20,590 nt of DNA from JACJVV01 sp047602755. GTDB taxonomy: Archaea; Nanobdellota; Nanobdellia; Woesearchaeales; JACJVV01. The DNA lies in assembly GCA_047602755.1 (NCBI GenBank), contig JBLKOM010000011.1, positions 1 through 20,590 on the forward strand. The letters run 5' to 3'. Positions 15,469 through 20,590 of the stretch are shown here, piece after piece. The stretch's first letter is position 1. Each line of letters opens with the position of its first letter. The notes under the pieces are model-generated. The model searched no databases and had not been told where the DNA came from. It was given only the letters and a program-made list of their open reading frames with translations. Made by a program: the position numbers and the translations under genes.

Positions 15469-15504
15469 AAAAACTAATATAAAATAAACTTTTAAATATA
15501 AACT
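15469..15504. terminator. Short AT-only convergent terminator region
   Basis: The two converging operons are separated by only 36 bases of A/T-rich sequence with T-runs on both strands and no clear hairpin. Archaeal termination on T-tracts would fit. No gene is present. Confidence 0.35.
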
Positions 15505-16872
15505 TTAATTTTTACTTAAATATAAATCAAGCCTTGATTTAATCTGTTCTTTAAGACTTTTTGTATACTTACAAGATTTTGAACATGGATAATGTAAAAC
15601 ACTATATTTATTACCTTTATATCGAAAATGCTGAGACATAACTTCATTTTTATTTCGATTTGGATTTTTAAAAAAGTAAGAACTACAACACATTGGATAC
15701 CCATACAGTTTACCCAAATCTTCTTGACATTTTTTTATATTTCTTCCCTTTGATTCCATATAAGTCAAATTTAATGCCTTATTTGCATCATTTTTTTCTC
15801 TACTAATATATACATAATTATTATCAGAAACAGAAAAATATGACTCTAAAGGTGATATAGATGACTTTAAATCTAAACGAACAACTGCCTTTAGTCCTAA
15901 TAAAAAATAAAGTTTATCCAGATAAAAATTATCATTATGATTTAATTTTGACAAATTCTTAAAATCTATATCAAAATAAGGATAATCTTTCCAATATCCT
16001 TCACAAATAGAATAATAAATACAATTAATGCATTTAGGTATCTTTACTTTACCAATTGTTTTTCTTCCATAAATAACATCATTATTCACAAAATCTGGTG
16101 CTGATATTTTACTTTTAAAATTATTTGCTTCAATAATTTCACTAACCATTTTATGATATTTTTTATCTATAAAACATAAGGGATAATAACGAATGTACCA
16201 ATGCGAAATATTTTTATTCTTTCCAAACGACAATACTTGATTGACATTTAATGAAACTTCTTCATAAGATGGAATAATTTCAAGTTTATTATCAATGCTT
16301 GAAGGATCAACATAAATAAACTCAGAACATCTGATTCCTAAATTATAAATTAATTTAGCAATATCTAATAAATATTTATAATTTTGAAATACTATTGTAG
16401 TATTAGTTCCAATATTAGTAAAGGCTAAATTTTGTAAATTTTTTATACCCTTTATTGCTTGCTTAAAACTCCCCGGAGAATTAGTAAGATTATCATGCAA
16501 TTTAGAATTATGTCCATGAATACTAAAAATTATATGATTTGCACCTGAAGAAATAATTTCATAAGCATACTTTTTATTCGAAAGCATCCTACCATTTGTT
16601 GCAAAAGCTATTACTAAAAAATTTAACTTTTTAGCATAACGAATTAACAAAAGAAAATCTTTACGAATTGTGGGTTCTCCACCGATAAATTCAATATAAT
16701 TAAAACCTTCATCATGTGCTTTTTTAATATCAATTAAAACTTCTTTTGTTTTCCTATCAGTAATTTTATTACGCTTTTTAGAAATACAACAAAATGAACA
16801 ATTATTATTACAAGTATATCCTAAAACAATAGATATTTTCTTAAATTTCTGATTAGATCTATTTTTAGCCAT
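15505..16872 (-). CDS. Radical SAM enzyme fused to a DUF483-like C-terminal domain
   Basis: A 455-residue two-domain protein. Residues 1-~310 form a radical SAM enzyme of the window's main family: CNNNCSFCC (Cys21, Cys25, Cys28), FIGGEPTIRKDF, ATNGRMLSNKKY, FSIHGHNSKLHDNLT, SPGSFKQAIKGIKNL, YYPLCFIDKKYH and CINCIYYSICEG. Residues about 335-455 form an added domain with YGYPMCCSSYFF and, 35 residues later, YPCSKSCKYTKSL. That GYPxCC ... PCSxxC pattern resembles the archaeal DUF483 family. Its cysteines could bind metal, but its role is unknown. The start at 16872 was preferred over an upstream in-frame ATG at 16911 because it lies one base after the stop of the preceding gene (TAAAATG), the operon's common coupling. 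Confidence 0.7.
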   Translation of the reverse strand: MAKNRSNQKFKKISIVLGYTCNNNCSFCCISKKRNKITDRKTKEVLIDIKKAHDEGFNYIEFIGGEPTIRKDFLLLIRYAKKLNFLVIAFATNGRMLSNKKYAYEIISSGANHIIFSIHGHNSKLHDNLTNSPGSFKQAIKGIKNLQNLAFTNIGTNTTIVFQNYKYLLDIAKLIYNLGIRCSEFIYVDPSSIDNKLEIIPSYEEVSLNVNQVLSFGKNKNISHWYIRYYPLCFIDKKYHKMVSEIIEANNFKSKISAPDFVNNDVIYGRKTIGKVKIPKCINCIYYSICEGYWKDYPYFDIDFKNLSKLNHNDNFYLDKLYFLLGLKAVVRLDLKSSISPLESYFSVSDNNYVYISREKNDANKALNLTYMESKGRNIKKCQEDLGKLYGYPMCCSSYFFKNPNRNKNEVMSQHFRYKGNKYSVLHYPCSKSCKYTKSLKEQIKSRLDLYLSKN

Positions 16873-16873
16873 T

Positions 16874-17728
16874 TTATTTAATTGGCTTAAACTCCTCTGA
16901 GCCAAATTCATCTAAGTAACTTTTCCAAATTCTTGAACAAAATTCCTTTTTAATACACTCTCTACAATAATCACCATACTCAACAATTGGACTAGATGCT
17001 GTTAAACCTTTCGATAAATGCTGTATTGTACTAGGTAAAATACAATGAGGAAAATGATATAATTCAACATTATAACCTAATTGTGATAACTTATGTAAAG
17101 AGTTTGATATTTTTTCAGCAATAACACTAATTTTCTCAGCTATTATTTTTTTATTTTGATTAGCAGATTGAGTTAATTTAGGATTCATAAAAACTAGTTG
17201 AACAAAATCAGAAGGTTTAAAATTTTCAATAATAAAATCAGTAATACTATCTATTTCTTTGTAATTTTGTTTTAATAACAAAACTCGAAACTCTATTGCG
17301 ACTTTATAATAAATCAAATTTTTAACGCCTTGTATCTTCTTATGAAAACTATTTGGAGTGCGGGATATAGAATCGTGCATATTATCTAAACCATAAATTG
17401 TTGTTATAACTTTTAATTTTTTTATTTTTGAAAACAGAAAAGCATTTTTTTTATATGAAAAGAGTTGTGCATTAGTTAATAAAGAAATTTCAAGGTTTTT
17501 AGATTCTATATATTTAAGCAACAATAATAAATCAGAACGTAATAAAGGTTCACCTCCGTTAATATCAATACGGCGAGAATGTTTAGCAATTTTATCAACA
17601 TGTGCTTTCAAAGTAGATAAACTAGGATTTACTTTATTTTGTTTTCTCTGAACAGGACAGTTTAAACAAAATTCATTACAATCATATGTAACAGGGATAA
17701 AATTAGAAAATGAAATATTTTTAATCAT
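16874..17728 (-). CDS. Radical SAM enzyme, divergent middle gene of the GT9 operon
   Basis: A 284-residue radical SAM protein: CNEFCLNC (Cys17, Cys21, Cys24), INGGEPLLRSDL, LTNAQLFSYKKN, IYGLDNMHDSIS, TPNSFHKKIQGVKNL, FPHC and CRECIKKEFCSR (Cys255, Cys258, Cys264) with GSEEFKP. The HD, PNSF, PxC and CxxCx5C elements place it in the same family as the array, but it is more divergent and has no HG motif. Its ATG overlaps the TGA of the upstream GT9 fusion gene by four bases (ATGA), a classic coupling. Function is unknown; in context it would act after or beside the fused glycosyltransferase/radical SAM protein. Confidence 0.75.
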   Translation of the reverse strand: MIKNISFSNFIPVTYDCNEFCLNCPVQRKQNKVNPSLSTLKAHVDKIAKHSRRIDINGGEPLLRSDLLLLLKYIESKNLEISLLTNAQLFSYKKNAFLFSKIKKLKVITTIYGLDNMHDSISRTPNSFHKKIQGVKNLIYYKVAIEFRVLLLKQNYKEIDSITDFIIENFKPSDFVQLVFMNPKLTQSANQNKKIIAEKISVIAEKISNSLHKLSQLGYNVELYHFPHCILPSTIQHLSKGLTASSPIVEYGDYCRECIKKEFCSRIWKSYLDEFGSEEFKPIK

Positions 17729-19629
17729 CTTGGAACAAACTCCTTACCACCATAAATATCAGCATAATCATGCCAAACACCCTCACAAATACTATTATAT
17801 CTACATTTTTTGCATTGTGAAAACTTAGTTTTTCCTTGAACTTTACGTTGAAATCCAAAATCATTTGTATTTTGAATCTTTTTTCCTCGTATTTCTGTTT
17901 CAGGCATAAATTTCTCTGCAATATAATTTTCATAACCTTGCATCATACAATATGGAATTGCTTCAACCATTACCATCTTTCCTGCATCAATACCAATCTG
18001 AAGACCTTTTTTAATATAAGGAGAAACTATTGACATTTTAGGAACAACACTTTCTTTATTTTTCCAAGCATTCCCCATCGCATGCACAAAAGCAAATTGA
18101 AATTGATTTACACCTAATTGAACCAATAATTTAGCTATTTTTGGGATATCTTTATAATTTTGCTTGACAACAACAGTATTAGTAATTACCTTGCATCCTA
18201 AAGATTTTAAGTTTTTAATTCCTTTCATAACTTGATTAAAACTTCCAGATGCATTAACTAGCAAATCATGTTGTTTTTCACAATAACCATGCAAAGAAGG
18301 ACTAAATTCAGTTGCACCAGCAAGAATAGTTTTCTTACAAAACTCAAGAGAACTAAACATTCGTCCGTTCGATTGAATTTGAATAGATCTATATCCTAAA
18401 TCATTAGCAAATTTCACCAATTCTAAAAAATCAGTTCTAATTGTAACTTCTCCTCCTGTAAAAACAACACCTTCACATCTTTTACGGGATTCAATAAGAT
18501 CTTTTTTTATTGCTTGATTTGAACGATTTCCTGTATATTTATTATCTGCCTGAACACAAAATATACAATTATTATTACAAATAAAACCAGTTTTTATATC
18601 TAATCTTTTCATTTTTTTGTTTTTATCAATAATTTCTTTAACTTTATTAATAACTACATCTAATTTAATATTTTCCATATCATTTCCTTTGCAATAATAT
18701 AAATTTTTTTGATGCAAAGGTAAATATTTATTTACTTTTTTAGCATGTGTCAAAACTAAAATAATTGAATTAACAGCTGCTGCAAGATGCATCGCACCTC
18801 CCTCATTAGTTATTACTAAATTAGATTTTTTCATAATTGCTGAAGAAAAACCAATTGATGTTAAACCAATTAAATTAACTATATTTTTTGTGACCGCTTT
18901 CTTTATTCTTTTACCAATCTTAACATCACATTTTGCACCTAATAAAATAATCCTAGCATTATACTTCAACTGTAAAAACTTAATCAAAGAAATATAATTT
19001 AAAATTGGCCAACGCTTCTCCTTCTCAGGAGAACCAGGACAAATACAAATACTCATAGTATTACGCTCGATAAAATAATTAGCCTTTATTAAATTATTAA
19101 CACTAATAGGCATAGAATTAAATAAAAAAAATTTATCAAACTTTTTATCAAATAAAGTTAACAAAGAATTATATTGGAAATACATAGTATTCCCCATAAT
19201 AAAAAAACAGCGAGGAATTCGCAATAAATTAGAATTCTTGAATGATTCCATAACAATAAAATAATTAACTTTATTTCTAGATTTATTATATTTACTAATT
19301 TTAATATTAGTAATAAAACTTTTTTCTTTTGCATAATATATTAGAAAAAAATTTGGTTTACTCGATACATCCTCATAAAAAACAATATCATATTTAGCAT
19401 TAGAAATCTCATTACTATGCTCCGGGTAATATATATGATCAACATTTGAGTTATAAAATAATTCCTGGCGTCCATTTGGAACTAATACATCTAATACTGA
19501 ATCTGGAAAAACTTTTTTAATATTTGCTAAAAATGGAAGCATAATCAAATTATCACCTAATCCATATAAATTAATAACTAATATTCTCTTAACAATTCTA
19601 GACTTAAGAAAATATTTAAAAGAACCCAT
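17725..19629 (-). CDS. GT9-like glycosyltransferase fused to a radical SAM enzyme
   Basis: A 634-residue fusion. Residues 1-~335 resemble family 9 (heptosyltransferase-type) glycosyltransferases: NLYGLGDNLIMLPFLANIKK near the start, PGSPEKEKRWPILNYISLI, a LLGAK strand, NLIGLTSIGFSSAIMKKSNL and TNEGGAMHLAAA (family: s.D.GpmHlA). From an internal Met340 a complete radical SAM enzyme follows: CNNNCIFC (Cys351, Cys355, Cys358), FTGGEVTIRTDF, QSNGRMFSSLEF, SLHGYCEKQHDLL, SGSFNQVMKGIKNL, IPYC and CKKCRYNSICEG near the C-terminus. The first frame-open ATG (19656) lies inside a duplicated piece of the radical SAM gene, so I place the start at 19629 (MGSFKYF), which overlaps the stop of the truncated copy in a TAATG. 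The protein joins sugar transfer and radical chemistry in one chain. Confidence 0.75.
   Translation of the reverse strand: MGSFKYFLKSRIVKRILVINLYGLGDNLIMLPFLANIKKVFPDSVLDVLVPNGRQELFYNSNVDHIYYPEHSNEISNAKYDIVFYEDVSSKPNFFLIYYAKEKSFITNIKISKYNKSRNKVNYFIVMESFKNSNLLRIPRCFFIMGNTMYFQYNSLLTLFDKKFDKFFLFNSMPISVNNLIKANYFIERNTMSICICPGSPEKEKRWPILNYISLIKFLQLKYNARIILLGAKCDVKIGKRIKKAVTKNIVNLIGLTSIGFSSAIMKKSNLVITNEGGAMHLAAAVNSIILVLTHAKKVNKYLPLHQKNLYYCKGNDMENIKLDVVINKVKEIIDKNKKMKRLDIKTGFICNNNCIFCVQADNKYTGNRSNQAIKKDLIESRKRCEGVVFTGGEVTIRTDFLELVKFANDLGYRSIQIQSNGRMFSSLEFCKKTILAGATEFSPSLHGYCEKQHDLLVNASGSFNQVMKGIKNLKSLGCKVITNTVVVKQNYKDIPKIAKLLVQLGVNQFQFAFVHAMGNAWKNKESVVPKMSIVSPYIKKGLQIGIDAGKMVMVEAIPYCMMQGYENYIAEKFMPETEIRGKKIQNTNDFGFQRKVQGKTKFSQCKKCRYNSICEGVWHDYADIYGGKEFVPR
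18554..18612. repeat. 59-bp direct repeat, inner copy
   Basis: This 59-base segment encodes the start of the fused radical SAM domain (MKRLDIKTGFICNNNCIFC on the minus strand). It is identical, base for base, to 19642-19700. The two copies are 1,088 bases apart and bracket the GT9-coding segment. Confidence 0.95.
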
Positions 19630-19700
19630 TAATACAGCACCACACAAAATATACAATTATTATTACAAATAAAACCAGTTTTTATATCTAATCTTTTCAT
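19629..19700 (-). pseudogene. Truncated radical SAM gene start (23 codons) ahead of the GT9 fusion
   Basis: On the minus strand an ATG at 19700, with a strong Shine-Dalgarno AAGGAGT at 19713-19707, opens a 23-residue frame: MKRLDIKTGFICNNNCIFC followed by four unrelated residues and TAA. It holds the complete CX3CX2C motif but nothing else of the enzyme. It is a copy of the start of the radical SAM domain fused downstream. Its stop overlaps the GT9 start codon (TAATG), so translation of this fragment could feed ribosomes into the fusion gene. It is best read as the remnant left when the GT9 segment became inserted; the original promoter and ribosome-binding site stayed with the remnant. Confidence 0.75.
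19642..19700. repeat. 59-bp direct repeat, outer copy
   Basis: Identical to 18554-18612. The bases on either side differ (19641 C against 18553 A; 19701 onward AAAATTACTCC against TTTTTTGT), so the repeat boundaries are sharp. Confidence 0.95.
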
Positions 19701-19706
19701 AAAATT

Positions 19707-19750
19707 ACTCCTTAAAAAATCCACTAAACTGTTTATAAAAAAGTTTATAC
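19707..19750 (-). promoter_or_regulatory. Promoter and Shine-Dalgarno of the GT9/radical SAM operon
   Basis: On the minus strand AAGGAGT at 19713-19707 precedes the ATG at 19700. Two TATA-like elements lie upstream, TTTTATAAAC (19740-19731) and GTATAAAC (19750-19743), within a directly repeated GTTTATA seen on the plus strand. They would give leaders of about 10-20 bases. Confidence 0.45.
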
Positions 19751-19861
19751 AATTAATAAAGATTATGGTAAAAACATAAACAATAACGACGAAATAAAGT
19801 ATCAATAAATATACTAAAAAAGCAAAGAAATTACAGAAAAAGACTAAATTTTAAAGAAATA

Positions 19862-19870
19862 TTTATATAT
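19862..19870 (+). promoter_or_regulatory. TATA box upstream of the zinc-ribbon-like gene
   Basis: TTTATATAT, preceded by the BRE-like purine stretch AAAGAAAT, predicts a transcript starting near 19892. This would give an unusually long leader of about 170 bases for the gene at 20066. The stretch 19701-20065 holds, besides this box, the divergent promoter, a small open frame and a hairpin listed separately. Confidence 0.55.
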
Positions 19871-19891
19871 ATGAATGATATTTGATAAATT

Positions 19892-19969
19892 ATGCATACA
19901 AATAACCAATCTAGATCATGTAAGATTAATCTAGTGGCATTTGCATGCTATAGACCTATGAATTGTTAA
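19892..19969 (+). other. Possible leaderless 25-codon open frame in the leader
   Basis: An ATG lies 29 bases after the start of the TATA box, the same geometry as the leaderless gene at 4033, and opens 25 codons with three Cys before TAA. It could be a short leader peptide or chance. The region also contains AGATTAATCT (a perfect palindrome at 19923-19932) and GCATGC, so an RNA function is as likely. Confidence 0.25.
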
Positions 19970-19974
19970 GGCTT

Positions 19975-20030
19975 GTTCCTGACGATTCTTGGTTGATATT
20001 CTAAAAAAATAAACAAAAATTGTCAGGAAC
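19975..20030 (+). promoter_or_regulatory. Hairpin in the leader of the zinc-ribbon-like gene
   Basis: GTTCCTGACGATT (19975-19987) pairs with AATTGTCAGGAAC (20018-20030): 13 base pairs including one G-U, around a 30-base loop. It ends 22 bases before the Shine-Dalgarno sequence. It is not followed by a T-run, so it is not a simple terminator. CTTGTTC occurs both at its left edge (19972) and just after it (20030), leaving room for an alternative pairing. It may regulate the downstream gene or mark a small structured RNA. Confidence 0.5.
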
Positions 20031-20052
20031 TTGTTCTAAAACTTCTAGGTTT

Positions 20053-20059
20053 AGGAGGG
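20053..20059 (+). promoter_or_regulatory. Strong Shine-Dalgarno AGGAGGG
   Basis: AGGAGGG is placed six bases before the ATG at 20066. It fixes this start and contrasts with most genes of the window, which show only A-rich sequence before the ATG. Confidence 0.8.
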
Positions 20060-20065
20060 AATAAA

Positions 20066-20410
20066 ATGGCATACGAAAAAAAATGCATAATATGTGATGA
20101 GGCAATAACAAATCCAATCTGCCCATACTGTCTTGAGAAACAAGTAATGTATTGGATCTCAGAAAGAAAAGCATCACTTATCCCTCTATTAAAAAAAGTG
20201 GGAGAAAGTGTAAAAGAATTCAGTCATGAAAACACATTTTGTGCAGTTTGTAATAATGATATGAATGTCTGCCCACATTGTTATTGTAATGAGATTTACA
20301 CATGGCTAATTGAGAATAATTATAAAGAATTAGCCGAAGAATTTTTAGAAAGTTTTAATTTTGAATTAGATTACAAATTTGATTTAAAAACACCGAATCA
20401 AATAATTTAA
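20066..20410 (+). CDS. Small protein with two CxxC...CPxC zinc-finger-like motifs
   Basis: A 114-residue protein with two copies of a zinc-binding-type unit: CIICDEAITNPICPYC (about residues 7-22) and CAVCNNDMNVCPHC (about residues 58-71), each four cysteines spaced CxxC...CxxC. Each unit is followed by a helix with a Trp (YWISERK; YTWLIENN). This looks like an internal duplication producing two zinc ribbons or one paired site. The acidic C-terminus has no motif. It is cytoplasmic, with no signal or membrane segment. I do not recognise a named family; similar two-knuckle proteins are usually nucleic-acid or protein-binding. It stands alone behind a long leader with a hairpin, which suggests regulation after transcription starts. 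Confidence 0.75.
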   Translation: MAYEKKCIICDEAITNPICPYCLEKQVMYWISERKASLIPLLKKVGESVKEFSHENTFCAVCNNDMNVCPHCYCNEIYTWLIENNYKELAEEFLESFNFELDYKFDLKTPNQII

Positions 20411-20513
20411 TGAATTAAAACTACTAGATAATAAAACTCTTGAGAATAATAAATAATTAGTTTTTACTTTTTTTAATTATAACACATTAAAAATTTCATA
20501 AATATTAAAGATC
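20411..20513. terminator. Convergent intergenic region with T-tract
   Basis: The 103 bases after the zinc-ribbon-like gene contain TTTTTACTTTTTTTAATT on the plus strand at 20461-20478, a T-rich stretch suited to archaeal termination. No gene is seen here. Confidence 0.4.
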
Positions 20514-20590
20514 TTATTGTATTCTAGTAGATGGTGCCATAAAAACAAATTGCTCCCATGAAGATATATCCACTAATGTATGGTATGAAA
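20514..20590 (-). CDS. Possible C-terminal tip of a gene entering from the right edge
   Basis: On the minus strand a frame is open from the window edge for 24 codons and ends in TAA at 20516-20514. The translation (ending WEQFVFMAPSTRIQ) has Trp, Met and Pro residues and reads more like protein than translated AT-rich spacer. It is too short to assign and may be chance. Confidence 0.4.
   Translation of the reverse strand, partial: SYHTLVDISSWEQFVFMAPSTRIQ

Noticed and set aside
18554..19700. GT9 segment as a transposable element with target-site duplication
   Set aside because: No transposase, integrase or terminal inverted repeats are visible, and 59 bp is far longer than normal target duplications; a recombination or assembly origin is more likely.
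19892..20035. Possible tRNA or box C/D RNA in the long leader
   Set aside because: No T-loop GTTC-type block with a matching acceptor stem and no convincing C and D box pair could be found; only the hairpin is supported.

Overview
The window is about 20.6 kb of very AT-rich DNA that looks archaeal. Genes start behind archaeal TATA boxes placed about 28-30 bases upstream, several apparently leaderless. One gene encodes a protein resembling RNase P component 3 (p30), an archaeal/eukaryal family. Protein style (short, Lys/Asn/Ile-rich, small Cys-rich secreted proteins, Zn-ribbon-like CxxC proteins) suggests a DPANN-type archaeon such as a Woesearchaeota/Pacearchaeota relative; that placement is inference.

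Layout. 1-785 (minus): truncated Cys-rich secreted protein. 934-1566 (minus): RNase P p30-like protein. 1741-5501 (plus): an HxsB/HxsD-type maturation locus, with two HxsD-like small proteins (the first with a non-AUG start), an HxsB-like radical SAM/SPASM enzyme, a Gly/Cys/His-rich putative substrate ending in three tandem His-Xaa-Ser triplets, and a second radical SAM enzyme whose C-terminal region has no cluster cysteines. 5463-10771 (minus): a tight operon of five paralogous radical SAM enzymes with an orphan 113-aa protein in the middle. 10884-11630 (plus): membrane-anchored Cys-containing protein. 11793-15468 (plus): two paralogous family-2 glycosyltransferases and a B12-binding radical SAM enzyme. 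15505-19700 (minus): a three-gene operon with a GT9 glycosyltransferase-radical SAM fusion, a radical SAM enzyme, and a radical SAM enzyme with a DUF483-like C-terminal domain. 19701-20590: divergent promoter region, a structured leader, a small zinc-finger-like protein, and the C-terminal tip of a further gene.

The dominant theme is radical SAM chemistry: 11 of about 22 genes encode radical SAM enzymes, and eight of these belong to one family (CX3CX2C, TNGR-type motif, GSF...GI.NL block, PxC plus CxxCx5C near the C-terminus). Two modules can be separated. The 1741-5501 module looks like a self-contained peptide-modifying system related to the His-Xaa-Ser (Hxs) systems. The 5463-19700 module combines expanded radical SAM paralogs with three glycosyltransferase domains and a cobalamin radical SAM enzyme, which suggests tailoring of a glycan, glycolipid or glycosylated surface polymer; this is inference. 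A 59-bp perfect direct repeat flanks the GT9 domain of the fusion gene and leaves a truncated radical SAM start upstream, evidence of a recent rearrangement (or an assembly artefact).
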